Part shown: one piece after another, positions 53,091 through 63,752 of the stretch | How the letters are laid out: each line of letters starts with the position of its first letter | How positions within the stretch are numbered: position 1 is the first letter of the stretch | Assembly: GCA_014607495.2 (NCBI GenBank) | Contig: CP053169.1 | Coordinates: forward strand, 1,178,001 to 1,242,000 | Source of the DNA: Carposina sasakii | Lineage: Eukaryota > Arthropoda > Insecta > Lepidoptera > Carposinidae | DNA: 64,000 nt | Direction of reading: 5' to 3' | Notes under the pieces: model-generated | Told to the model about the DNA's origin: nothing | Database searches by the model: none | What the model saw: the letters and a program-made list of their open reading frames with translations, nothing else | Position numbers and translations under genes: made by a program

Positions 53091-53824
53091 ATATTAAAAC
53101 CTCTCGGTGAATCATCTCCCTTACCCGAACATTTATTAGGCAATTTTTCCCTTGAACGATTTTGTCTTAATGCCTTTTAACGATAATATACAACGATATA
53201 CTATTGATGATACCCTACCAAAAGCGAACAGCGCACCGCCAACGGAAAATCAGCTTTACCACCGTCATATTACGTCCAAAATCGGTTTAAGCACAATCTA
53301 ACAAAGTTAGGTTCGATACTTTTACAAGCTGTTATCATACTTTGGCTTATCAACATCATAACTACTTAAGTAACCTTAACAACGTAGACAAAAGTCAACT
53401 TTAGCGTCATAGATTTAGAGTTTTATCTGCCGTGGCTAATTTACGTTGTTATGCCTGCACCACATGTTAGCAAGTAGATTTATTTGAAAAAAAATGTACA
53501 AAGAGAAGATATTTGTAAAATTGATTATGTTTGACGTCTTTTCATATTCCTTTTGCGAGGAAATTTCGCGAACGGATGCCTTTAATTGAATTTCTTTGGG
53601 GATTTTAAAATGCTTTGAGGGTTCACGATTAGTCCATATCGGTACACAAAGGGGGTATAATTTTCTATTTTTAACTAGGGTCAGGTTGACTACGGCATAT
53701 TCATTAGGTAAGACAGTTACAAATTTGGTAGGAAAACTAAATAGTGAGTGGACCTGAATATTTTGTGAAGGATCCTTTACCATCTACTAAAATAAATGAA
53801 GAAATATTAAATGTAACTTGAATC
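53091..53824. other. Spacer with one 115-codon frame
   Basis: The frame at 53436-53783 (minus) has no domain I recognise; its N-terminal half has mixed composition (FPTKFVTVLPNEYAVVNL) but its end is Asn/Ile/Phe-rich. Left uncalled. Confidence 0.25.
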
Positions 53825-53837
53825 TATCTATCTATAC

Positions 53838-54045
53838 AGCCTCTTACACCCACTGCTGAGTAAAGGCCTCCTCTTCCCTATGCCACTGTCCTCTATACTG
53901 GGCCAACCTCATCCACTGCTGTCCAGCAACCCTTCGGATATCATCTGACCATCGAGCGGGTGGTCTGCCCCTCGGTCTTAAAGCGTCCCTTGGCCACCAT
54001 TCCGTCACCGCCTTGGTCCATCGACTATTTCCCTCCTGCCCAAAC
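53838..54045 (-). pseudogene. RTE-like LINE C-terminal end
   Basis: On the minus strand the frame reads RWTKAVTEWWPRDALRPRG, then PPARWSDDIRRVAGQQWM, a YRGQWHREEEAF block and TQQWV, then stop and a (GATA)n tail. It belongs to the same family as 22932-23360 and supplies the Trp codon that is a stop there. Upstream RT domains are absent. Confidence 0.8.
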
Positions 54046-54084
54046 TTGAATAAATAAAAAAATATATATATTGTTCTAGAGGGT

Positions 54085-54192
54085 GGTTGGAAGTAGCTGG
54101 ATAGGCAAAAACGGCAGATCGAGCCTTATGGCGTGCCCTGAGGGAGGCCTACGTCCAGCAGTGGATTGCAAAAGGCTGATGATGATGGTGAT
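54085..54192 (+). mobile_element. RTE/S1-type 3' tail
   Basis: Contains aaacggcagatcgagcctta, gtgccctgagggaggcctac and gtccagcagtggattgcaaa with a (TGATGA)n tail. The cagatcgagcc stretch matches the RTE-like LINE (inverse at 21342-21352), so this is the LINE 3' end rather than S1. Confidence 0.65.
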
Positions 54193-54923
54193 ATTGTTCT
54201 AGTTTCTTTGCCACTAGTATCCAAAAGTTACTAATATGTGTTCTACATTTTAAAAAACCTATGTGAAGATTGGGCTAAAAATTTGTTAATAGTCGCATAA
54301 GTAACTAAGACCTAAACTAACTTTACGTACTTAAAAGAAAAACGTCTTTTTTGCTTGTTTTTAACGATAATCGTAATTAGCCAACCTTGAAAGTTACTTC
54401 ATTTAAAACTAATACCATTATACAGGTATTGAGTATTGAGTAATTAGAAATAGTTTAGATAATTAAAATTAATGTCTTCCGTATACAATACATAGATAAT
54501 AGAGTTGATTCCTGGTCCCTAGGTACTTACGTGACAGTATTACTGACGAACATTAAAAATAAACTAAAATCCAATAGCAATATGGAAACCTATAGCAATA
54601 CAATATATAACTATTTCACTAGCTTCTACCCATGACACCAATGACACTGGAAAATTAATGTTTCTTCCGTATACTAGATACATCGATAATAGAGTTTTAC
54701 AAAGTGCTATTGTAACTAAGGTATAACCATTTAAAAGATAAATAAATAAAAATAAAAAAAAAAATTGGGGCTAATTGTGCCTAATATATATTTAATTGTA
54801 TGTCTGTCAGTCACTTTGGCACTGTTCAGGGCCTTAGATAAAGTAACGTCTATCAATGAGAATCGACAGAGGTTCGTCACTGATACGTTTGATCTCACAA
54901 GATCAATATATTTTTAGGATGAA
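54193..54923. other. Spacer, nothing recognised
   Basis: AT-rich; tcttccgtataca/aatacatagataatagagtt-like strings occur twice (about 54475 and 54663), a diverged local duplication. Confidence 0.35.
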
Positions 54924-55158
54924 CTAGTGGACGCCCGCGACTTCGTCCGCGTGGACTGCAGAAAAAAACAAAATGTCGAAATTGTCCGGGATAAAAATAT
55001 TTTCCCGGGATTAAAAGTAGCCTATGTGTTAATCCAGGGTATCAGCTAACTACATACCAAATTTTATGAAAATCGCTCCAGCCGCTTTTAAGTGAAAGAG
55101 TAACAAACATCCATCCATCCATACTCACAAACTTTCGCGTTTATAATATTAGTAGGAT
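54924..55158 (+). repeat. R1 repeat, short subfamily
   Basis: Starts actagtggacgcccgcgac and ends gcgtttataatattagtagg, preceded by a (CATC)n run. At 235 bp it lacks the middle of the 820-bp copy at 24609. Confidence 0.7.
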
Positions 55159-55469
55159 ACAGCTTACTACTCGTATTCTCATTCTCTCTCATTCTCATTT
55201 TAAATCCAGGACTCCGCTATGGCCCCGATGATGTGGCTTTCGAACCTCCTTCGTGATCATGCAGTTCTGCTTCTGGCTACCTCATTTTAGAACACTTGTG
55301 TATGTGTGTTCTGTACACACCTAAGCTTTTAACTTGACATACAAACGGACATAATTAAACTCCGCAGTTTCTGAGAAACCTCTTTGTTTTAATGACTCAT
55401 TATTTGAATCATAAGGGATCATTGACTTTATGTACAGTTTATTCGTAGCTATTGATTGATGTAATGTGC
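55159..55469. other. Spacer, weak R2-like piece
   Basis: 55225-55310 (cctccttcgtgatcatgcag, then ctacctcattttagaaca) looks like a minus-strand R2 start. Confidence 0.3.
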
Positions 55470-55855
55470 TAATGCGGGGCTTCACTAGAATACATCAACT
55501 GCGTCTCCTTCCGCGCATGTCGTAACAGTCGACTGAGGAACTCAGCTATTTTCTCAGGCGATAAGCTAGCAACTAACTTATCATTGATCATTTACATCTG
55601 CCCAAGAAGCATGACCTGCGAAACACAATATGTTAAACCGATTTATCGACATTTAGCCTGTCAAAATACGATGAATACAGCCGCCATGTTGAATTTTGTA
55701 TAGAGACGATACGATATCGTACAATACGATATCCACGATGCGTGGTCATGGTAGGGGGGCTGTTCCCGCTATGTTTATTGTGGTTATGGAATCTCCTTTA
55801 TGATCCTGCAGTTCCGGCTAACCTATTTAGGGAACACAGCTGTGTGTATATGTCT
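55470..55855 (-). repeat. R2 repeat interrupted by M4
   Basis: Minus-strand R2 runs aatgcggggcttcactagaa, gcgtctccttccgcgcatgt, caggcgataagctagcaact and, after the M4 copy, cctttatgatcctgcagttc and an acctatttagggaacac end. Confidence 0.6.
55607..55753. mobile_element. M4 element nested in R2
   Basis: From aagcatgacctgcgaaacac to atgcgtggtcatggta. R2 sequence continues on both sides, so M4 inserted after R2. Confidence 0.6.
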
Positions 55856-56514
55856 TAGTAGAAAAAAATATATAAATAGATATAACATACTTACTCTAAT
55901 ATAATATAATAGATACCTACAGAATATTGTATGTGGAGGTAAAAACATAAAGAGTAGGTCATTCACCAAAAATTGTGGTTGACCTCAAACGGCCATCGAA
56001 CTTTATGGCAGTGTGATTTCCTCGCGTAACAGCATCAAACTTTAGTTTTGAAACATTTTTTCTTATAAGTTGCTTAGACAAATATCACGTATGATAACTA
56101 TGTAGGCTTAAAAAAAATTTGAAGGAAGAGAAAAAAAAAATAGGTTTTATACGTTACAGTAGGCACTTGTAGCACTTATAGTAGTGCTTAAGTTTTCCTC
56201 GCAAATAATAAAGTAGTTTACGTACCTACTCGTACCTACTCGCGAAATTTTGAATTGTTCAGAGAAAATTTTTGTTTTGCGGCGCTAAAATTGTATGAAC
56301 AAATTAATCGGTTAAAAATCTGTAGCGTAATGCAGGTAGGTACGTCTCGCTCACTCAGCAATGAAATAATCCGTTCATTCTATTCTATGGATCATAGAAA
56401 GAAAGACACACGTGAGGACACACGCGTCACTGAGCTAAAGAGCTAATTGAGTGACATATATCTCTTCATTCAAATGATATATATCATTAGGACACATTCT
56501 GCGTATCTCTAGAG
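55856..56514. other. Spacer, nothing recognised
   Basis: A 63-codon frame at 56255-56446 has no motif. tgatatatatca-like palindrome near 56476. Confidence 0.3.
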
Positions 56515-56580
56515 AACAGCACTGAGTTCCTTAGTCGACACTTATGACATGCACGGAAGGAGATACAGCTGATCATCCTA
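56515..56580 (+). repeat. R2 fragment
   Basis: gagttccttagtcgacactt and a gacatgcacggaaggagata core. Confidence 0.5.
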
Positions 56581-57421
56581 TTAAAAGCATTAAAAAGCCA
56601 CACTAAAAACTGTCGACTTCAAAACATCTGACGCCGTCGTCTAGCAAAAACAGCGTAACCGTAACTTTTCAAATTTTACAATGCAATCCACTGAAATTGG
56701 CCGTTAAGATATAAGACAAGGTAGAGAAAAAAGGGGAATGCCACGTGCCGGCGCCAATGATCCTAAATTAGAGTCACAAAGGAAGTCTAATCGGCCATTT
56801 TTTTCCCGCCTGATTACCGGGAAGGCTAATATTGACCCCCTCCCGCCGAAACAAATGTTAACCCCTTTATTCTTCCATTCCCCTTTCGGAAAAAAACCCA
56901 TAAAATATATCTAATTAAAAAATATCCGCGACTCAAGACTGACGCTCATAAAGAATGTCAATTAAGGCTAGCGACTTTTTTGCGCAAATTTTGGGGATAC
57001 GTGGTTAAAGAAACCGGCTTGTTGGTGTTAATTGCTGATAAGACATATTGAAATGAAAACGTAAGTGAAACCATAATAATTATTTTCGTTGCTGTCACCA
57101 TTCATCTCTGTCATTCGTATATGTATAAATAGAGAGATATATACTCAGTATGTCACAAAAATGTTGTTACTTTTCAATTATTATTGTACATAATACTAAT
57201 TTGCATAATAATAATTATTATAATAATAATAATTTGCATACTGTTTCAATATAAATAGTTAATTTTTCACACACCTTACATTTACATTTCATATCACTGT
57301 TTTTTTTTTTCTAATCATGTTTGTTCTATTTTATCTTGATCAATATTATCTATTTTAATTCTAAAAACTTATCTGGCACGTTTAGATATGTAGTTTTTAT
57401 GAATAACGTATAGCATCATTA
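56581..57421. other. Non-genic stretch, GC-richer middle
   Basis: 56700-56900 is GC-richer (ccacgtgccggcgccaatga) with a 65-codon minus frame of no recognised motif. (AAT)n run at 57205-57236. Confidence 0.3.
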
Positions 57422-57685
57422 TACAGGGTGTAACAAAAGGGGTATGTTGAGCAAAAAGCTATCTAAATAGCCCACTGAAAGGAACTTACCCACAAAATTT
57501 CAGACTCGAAATCACATGTTTATTTTTTCGGATAGTATGGAGAATTCCTATACAACTCAGGAATGTTCATACAATCTTGAAAAATAAACATGTGATTTCG
57601 AGTCTCAAATTTTGGAAATAGGTTCTCTTTAGGGGGCTATTTACATAGCTTTTCGCTTAACATACCCTTTCCGTTACACCCTGTA
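57422..57685. mobile_element. M1 MITE, complete
   Basis: 264 bp from tacagggtgtaacaaaaggg to ccctttccgttacaccctgta, TA-flanked. Confidence 0.85.
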
Positions 57686-58073
57686 TAAAATTAATATCTT
57701 CTCACGTACATACCAGTTTGCACATATTTAAAACGTGTTCACTTCGAGTCTGAATGGATGAGAGTGAGATGTCTTTTACTATCTACTTTTGATTCCCGTA
57801 GGATTGTATCAGCTAACATATAAAAGATCTGTGTTCGATCTGTGCGAGGTGTTTGGTCACAAGTGGCCACTTGTGACTTTTAGTCTCTAGTCATTCATTT
57901 CACCCATATTATAACGTTGATTTATTAATACCAATCAAATGAGAATGCCCCGGATCTAACCCCGAAAATAGAGCCTTCTAGTCACATTAAATAAACATAC
58001 CAAAAATTGATAACGTTAAAAAAGTTCATGCCTACTACACAGCCAGCTGTTGCAAGCGATTTTATCCTAGTGG
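57686..58073. other. Spacer, nothing recognised
   Basis: A self-complementary cacaagtggccacttgtg lies at 57867-57884; no gene. Confidence 0.35.
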
Positions 58074-58215
58074 ACTACATAATATAGCCTATGTTCTTCT
58101 TCGTACTCCCAACTACATGTATACAAAATTTTGTGAAGATTTAATGGCTAAACAAATCGTGAAGAGGTAACAAACAAACAAATAAACTTACTTTAGCGTT
58201 TATAATTTGAAATTT
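58074..58215 (+). repeat. R1-related fragment
   Basis: gtggactacataatatagcc, ctcccaacta and gcgtttataatttga follow R1 subfamily order. Confidence 0.4.
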
Positions 58216-58544
58216 AGTACTCAGTACTCTCTAGAGGAAATCCAGAACCCAGCAGATTTTCCAAGTGCACCCTTACTCAATTTTTTATAATATTAAGCAT
58301 CGTTCCTTTGCCAGAAAAGGGTTAAGATAGCGGAATTAGTATCGGTATGAAATATTGAGTAATTTAATATTTGGTCCCACTCTCCCTTTGTTTGGGATTT
58401 CTTTGATGTTAGTCTTTTTTGAGGATTAATATTTATTAATTCGGATTAGATGCCATTTATTTTTTTTCCCTAATACTATCCCGGGAAATTTACAGGTTTT
58501 CTCCACTTTGTAATATTGGATTTTCTTTGTGCTTATGGTACCTG

Positions 58545-60828
58545 TTAAAAGTTGACTGACAGTATGATGTAATAATTAGCTCGTCTCCTATGTTCAACGT
58601 GGCCTAACTTTAGAACTTGGATACTTTTTATTGTTTGATATAATCATATTTTGGGCTTATACAGATTAGAAAATTATAAGAAAAATGAAGTAGGCCAAGG
58701 AAAAGTTATTTATGTTCCTCGTTGAAGCAAGATAGGCAAAATGTGGTTCATTAGGGCATTGTGGGCAATAAGTATTCACTTGCTTAGTCTTCTTTCTGGC
58801 ATAATTTCTGTCTATTGTTTGAACATTTACTTTATAACACCGTGAACAGTACTTTCTAGATTTTTTAACAGGTCCTTCTTTCTTTTTTAGATGCTTTTGC
58901 CTCCTATTTCTTTGCAATTGCATGTTAGGATTAGTGTTTTCTTTGCCCGATTCTGTTAGATATTTGCACAACTTTTTCCTATATTCTAGTATCCCCAATT
59001 TAGTCTTCGTGGTTTCTTTATAAATTATGTAAGAATTGAGTAAAGCAGTGTTCAACAACAATTCAACAGCAAGTTTTCTGTACCATTTTACAGTTTTTCT
59101 CAAAGGTGTTGAGTATGCGATCATTATCAGATAGGTCTACAGAAGATTTTGCGTTGTTATAATCCACTACTATTTTTGGTTTTATTATTTCTTTGTCTCT
59201 TTTGTAAGTCCTTGTAAATCCAATAGAATGTTTCGTAGATAGTAAATAAACATCCCTTTTATCCTTCCATTTCATGCATGTCATACCATCTTCATTTTCT
59301 TTAGCTCTAAACTCTCCTTTCTTTATCTTTCCATTTATAACATCTTTAGGCAAATATTTTCTATTTTTACGTAAAGTACCCCAAGATGCGTTTCTTTGTA
59401 GTTTGCGTCCCAGATCGACGCTGGTATACCAGGTATATAATGTATGACCTTTTTGAAGATATCCTTCCATAAGTGACATCACAACATTGGTTGGGGTTGT
59501 AGTTTCGGTCTCGCCTCTCTTTCCCGCGTATATTTGAATTCTGTTTTAGCCTGGATTTGTGTCAATTTGATATATTGTCGGAATATAATGCGTCCCCGAA
59601 ATGGTACCCTCATCAATACAAAGATTTTCTTGAGGATAGTAATAAGTTTCAAAGTTGAGATTCAAAGTATCGACCAATTCACGTATTTTGAACAGACGGT
59701 CGCCGTCTATCGTTGTTAGAAAAATGTACCATTCGTAATAAAATTTTCAAACCTGTTACGAGACATAACTGTTCGCGGGAAAGATTGGCAAATCATGGGG
59801 TCTGTTGACCAATAATCAGCTAGTTTAGGCAATCTAACTATACCCATAAATAATATTAAACCAAAAAACCTTTTGATCTCGTCTTGGTTTGTATCGGACC
59901 AACTAAGCAATCGCGACCCTCGTTTTATTAGATTTTTTGAACTAAGTTTAGTAATTGTTTGAGCAGCAAATCGGTTAGTTTCCATAGCTATATCATGAAA
60001 CACACTATCCGGAACTAACAAAGAATAGAAATCCTCAGGTTTTGATTTTGCCATCACATTTCTCAAACTATAAGGTTTCAAGCCAGGGCACTCTGTGAAA
60101 GGTATAATTCTTCTTTGCTTGCTGGTTCATACCATAAATCAGTCTCAAGCCTTGTGCTGCTAACCTGCTGTTCTGGGTTTTCATCTTCGTCGTCACTTTC
60201 TATCACATACCGCCTCTTTCTGTTTCCTCGCCTATGCAAAATTACTTCTGTATCGTCACATATTTCACTACAACATGGAATTTCTAACAACGAGAAATCT
60301 CTTTGAGTCAGTTGTTTTTCTAGGTACTACGCAAATCTACCAATGATAATTCAAAATCACACGTATTATCAATAATTGACATTATTACAATAGTATCGTC
60401 ACACAAAACACAAAAAACTAGAGCAATGGGTTCGCGCACTTATCCGCAACTAATTCGAAGTGACTAAATAAACACAGTAGGTACATACGCATCGCACGTG
60501 CCGGACAGGTCGCAACCTGCAAGGAGTGAACTACGACACGCGTAGGTTTTCTGTTCAAACGGCCGAGCGATACCGAGTGCATTTCCCGCGCAAATAAATT
60601 GGCGGCCGGCGGACGGTGCCTAAAAATGCTTGACATGGCGCAATAGCTATGTTTTGTTTCGTTTGGGCCTGTCAGTCCATAGCTTATTTTTTTTTTTAGC
60701 TTATTTTCATTATAATCACCGAAACAAATTAAAATGTCATAAAATGTGATTTACTTCAATATACAACCAAAAAACAAAAACAAAAAAAAACCGTCATCAA
60801 AATTTTACTATGGCAGTTAACGTGTTAA
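58545..60828 (-). mobile_element. piggyBac-like transposon, decayed
   Basis: A region of about 2.28 kb bounded by TTAA (58545-58548 and 60825-60828), with similar inward sequences (AAGTTGACTGACAGTATG at the left, CACGTTAACTGCCATAGTA at the right read inward). It contains a dead transposase. TTAA targets and a length of roughly 2.3 kb fit piggyBac elements. The ends are degenerate, so the exact limits are tentative. The 72-codon frame at 60418-60636 is upstream, non-coding sequence of the element. Confidence 0.55.
58712..60290 (-). pseudogene. piggyBac-like transposase, multiply frameshifted
   Basis: Homology continues across several minus-strand frames: N-terminal acidic part (60290-60110), DDE-type core start (LSWSDTNQDEIKRFFGLILF, about 59880), CIDEGTIS and GRIIFRQYI (about 59640-59580), then TTTPTNVVMSLMEGYLQKG, GTLRKNRKYLPKDVI, KPKIVVDYNNAKSSVDLSD, and a C-terminal Cys-rich domain (CSRCY, CPQC). 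Frame changes fall near 60110, 59715, 59605, 59550, 59127 and 58735. The segment with the first catalytic Asp is deleted, and the Asp-Asn before WYTS (second catalytic Asp) is missing. Only the third (SSVDLSD) is visible. It cannot make an active transposase. Confidence 0.88.
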
Positions 60829-61562
60829 ACTTCAGTATAAACTATTTCACTCGTACCTAAATATTATTAATTTGAAAAAAAAAGCCTCGCTAAAAAAAAT
60901 TATGGACATTTGTCCATAATATTTACATTTATATTTCGCTCTACCTAACGTATACATTTTCGCCTTTTATTTTCAGTCACTGTCATAAAAGCAAATATGG
61001 TGCAAGTACACATTGGTACGTTTACTTACAAATTTTCATCGTATTTTCCATTCAATATCTCATTATTTTCCCGGGATAATTATACCGGGTAAGATCCGTT
61101 TGTCGTGCACTAATTCAATCTACTTTGGAAAAATCGCCAGGATTAGTGCCCGGCATAAACAGAAACAGAGTAAAGTTAAATTTAGTTAAGGGTGAATCGC
61201 TTTTTATATAGAATGGATCTGTATGGGAAAATCAGTTTTTTTTTGCGTTGAATATACAGTATATCCTACATTTATCACATTTTAATTTCGAAACTGTTAC
61301 TAAATGAAATATTTACCAAATTTAGTTAATTACACTATGTATATACCTACCTATTAGGTAGTTTGTTTTAACTGTTCATGAGAAATGCCTTTTTATAGGA
61401 TGTCGGAATAACGATATAATTATTTTATAATATATAATATCTTGACTAAGATAAATTTATAAAAACACTTCTCCATTAATATAATCCGTTAGGATATGGT
61501 TGATCGTTTCATCTTTAAACATTGTGCTGAAGGATTCAGCTTTGTTTGCCGAGATTTGGCTA
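60829..61562. other. Spacer, nothing recognised
   Basis: AT-rich; a short hairpin atggacatttgtccat lies at 60902-60917. No gene. Confidence 0.3.
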
Positions 61563-61760
61563 GTGTATAGCTATCGGGATGAAGAATAACGTTGCCAATA
61601 TGTAATTTAGAAAAGAGATGGTAAAATTCGTCATCGAGGTATTGACCCGGTGGCTTAGTGATTATAGCGGCTGGCACGGTTTGCAGTGGTCGTGGGTTCG
61701 ATTCCCACTCGGGTGAAGAATTTTTTTCATTTTCTTTATTAATAATTTTATAATTATTTT
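61563..61760 (+). mobile_element. S2 tRNA-related SINE
   Basis: Starts gtgtatagctatcgggatga, with the tRNA-like block at about 61644-61716 (B box GGTTCGATTCC) and an AT-rich tail. Closest to the copy at 1127 (both have tggcttagtg and gcggctggcacggttt). Confidence 0.75.
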
Positions 61761-61854
61761 TGTAAAATAGGTGTTGTACCTACTACTATCTTAACATATC
61801 TATTAATAACCTTATTTACTTTACTTTCTTACTATTTATTTATTTTATGTGGTT

Positions 61855-61908
61855 CTATCGGCCGTTGATGCTCTGCCTACCCCGTAAGGGATAAAGGCGT
61901 GATGAAAT
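61855..61908 (-). repeat. R4 fragment
   Basis: ggttctatcggccgttgatg and accccgtaagggataaaggc are the start-side end of R4 in minus orientation, followed by (GTAT)n. Confidence 0.55.
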
Positions 61909-62519
61909 GTATGTATGTATTTATTTTATTTATTATAATATAATAGTCCTCAGTTTGTACTCGTAAGAAGAGGTTACTCCTAAGTCCCGACAGATAGCTC
62001 TAGGGTTACCAACTCTACGAAATATAAGCACTTTTTTAATAATTAAACAGGGGTCACCTATTTATCTTAGCGTACCCTAAAGACATCTTCGACAAGCGGA
62101 CCCAGTAAAAAATCTTTATTAAATCCAGAGACGACTAAATAAGTTCATTTGGCGCGAAGAATTTTTTTTCGCCTTTTTTGTAAATTAGCAAACATTCTTA
62201 CCGATTTGTATGGCTTACTGGGGGGAGGGGGTTACCCCCCGAGGGGGTAATTAGTGATTGTCAGTAAGGGAAGACGCTCAATTGGTTTTTTTTTTCGCGC
62301 TTAACTAACGAAGGGATAAGAAAAATGTGCGAGGATTTAGGATAGAGATATGTTTAAGTTTTTTTTACGCTGTTTTTATTTGATTACATTTTGAATTGAT
62401 AAAATTAGTGATTATTTTAGATATTGTTATAGGGTGTTTTATTTTATTTATGTCCAAATTAAATGTTTAGTAATAATTTAGTCACGAAATAACGTGAACT
62501 TGATCATGATCTTATTTTA
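61909..62519. other. Spacer with a G/C palindrome
   Basis: 62219-62249 contains gggggttaccccccgagggg, a GC palindrome in an AT-rich setting. No gene. Confidence 0.3.
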
Positions 62520-62645
62520 ATTATATCACTCAGGCGATGAGCTAGCACCTTGTCACTGATATTTTACAAGTCCCTGCTAAGCTAAACGTGTCTTTAGAGT
62601 CTCCTTCATGACCATGCACTTCTGGCTTCTGGATCACAGATCACA
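62520..62645 (-). repeat. R2 fragment
   Basis: tcactcaggcgatgagctag, then gctaaacgtgtctttagagt and a cctccttcatgaccatgca-like stretch in minus R2 order. Confidence 0.4.
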
Positions 62646-62754
62646 GCCGTTTATTATTCACCAAATAAGTACAGTATTGACTACACTACTGGGGTACCTT
62701 CTATATTTATTTATTTGGTATTTGGAAGACTAACTAACTGTTACTTAAAGTAAT

Positions 62755-62830
62755 AGCAGGGCCGGCCCGCCCATACGGCGAACGGAGCAGTCGCTCAAGG
62801 CGCCAAATCCTAGAGGGCGCCTAAATGTTA
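62755..62830. repeat. GC-rich dispersed block
   Basis: ggccggcccgcccatacggc continuing gaacgg is the inverse of 44007-44034. Followed by caaggcgccaaatcctagag and a self-complementary ggcgcc pair. Probably the terminus of an unidentified element. Confidence 0.45.
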
Positions 62831-62871
62831 AAGATATAGGTATATATTATTTATTATATTATATTACTGTG

Positions 62872-63056
62872 CCGCGTGGTGCCGGCAGAGTAGAATTCGT
62901 ACCACCCCATGCCTGCCCGTGGGTATCGTACGAGGCGATTAAGGGTTTCCGGGAGGTGGGCAGCAGCGCCTCCCGTGTTGACAACATAGTCCAAGTGGCG
63001 TGCCCTGGGGGAGGCCTACGTCCAGCAGTGGACTGCAATAGGCTGATGATGATGAT
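62872..63056 (+). mobile_element. S1 SINE with internal deletion
   Basis: Head (gccgcgtggtgccggcagag) through tgttgacaacatagtcc is joined directly to the tail (ggcgtgccctgggggaggcc), so about 70 bp of the middle are absent. Tail ends in (TGA)n. The 65-codon frame is repeat sequence. Confidence 0.8.
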
Positions 63057-63094
63057 ATATTATTAGGAGCAAACAGGAGAGGCGCCATAATTGG

Positions 63095-63350
63095 ATCTCG
63101 CTCCATTCTAAAATTTACTTCGAGCTAACGCTGAGTAATAGCGACAGTATACTCATCATCTTTGCCCCTATCCCATTGTTTATAAGATCGGCGCAATATG
63201 GTTTTTATGTCGTCCGTCCATCTCGCGGGTGACCTTCCCACGCTGTGTTTGCCGATACGTGGTATCCACTCTAGAACTTTTAGACTCCATCGGCTATCGG
63301 TTCTTCCAGCTATGTCCTGCCCATTGCCACAGCTTGCTGGATCGCTATAC
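63095..63350 (-). pseudogene. RTE-like LINE remnant, second subfamily
   Basis: On the minus strand broken frames give WQWAGH, then an EMDGRHKNHI-like segment and GKDDE-like residues, the order seen in the C-terminal part of RTE-type proteins (WQWAGHVARR..., RW.DDIK). Several frameshifts and stops; 3' part only. Confidence 0.5.
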
Positions 63351-63366
63351 TATAGATGTTGAGATA

Positions 63367-63752
63367 TACAGGATGTTTTTTCGTTGCCACCTTTAACGAA
63401 GTGTACGTACTTTATAGATCAAATAAAGTAAGTTTATGCCAAAAATATGCTGGGAAACGAGGTAATTTTTTTTTAAAACTTTAATTAATTGATTGGGCGA
63501 AATTTACATATAGTGTCCAGTGCGTATGCTAGTTTTTTCAGAGACAGATATTAATTATTTCTCGTGAAAAAATCTTGCTACGCGCGTCTTTGTGCATTGA
63601 TGCAGAAAAACGCAGTCTATTTACTCAACTTTGGACCCTAATATTTTGGAAACCAGACACTTCCCAGGTATGCTTCCATGGAAAAAAATTATCGTGATGA
63701 TGAGGAGATTCCGTAGTTTTCGGGAACGTTGACGACCAAAAATCACCCTGTA
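63367..63752 (+). mobile_element. M2 element, complete
   Basis: 386 bp from tacaggatgttttttcgttg to aaaaatcaccctgta, TA-flanked, sharing all internal landmarks with 47145-47535. Confidence 0.75.

Noticed and set aside
58300..58325. cctttgccagaaaagggttaa as the left end of the piggyBac-like element
   Set aside because: The GGG-TTAA orientation would place the element to its left, away from the transposase; the TTAA at 58545 fits better.
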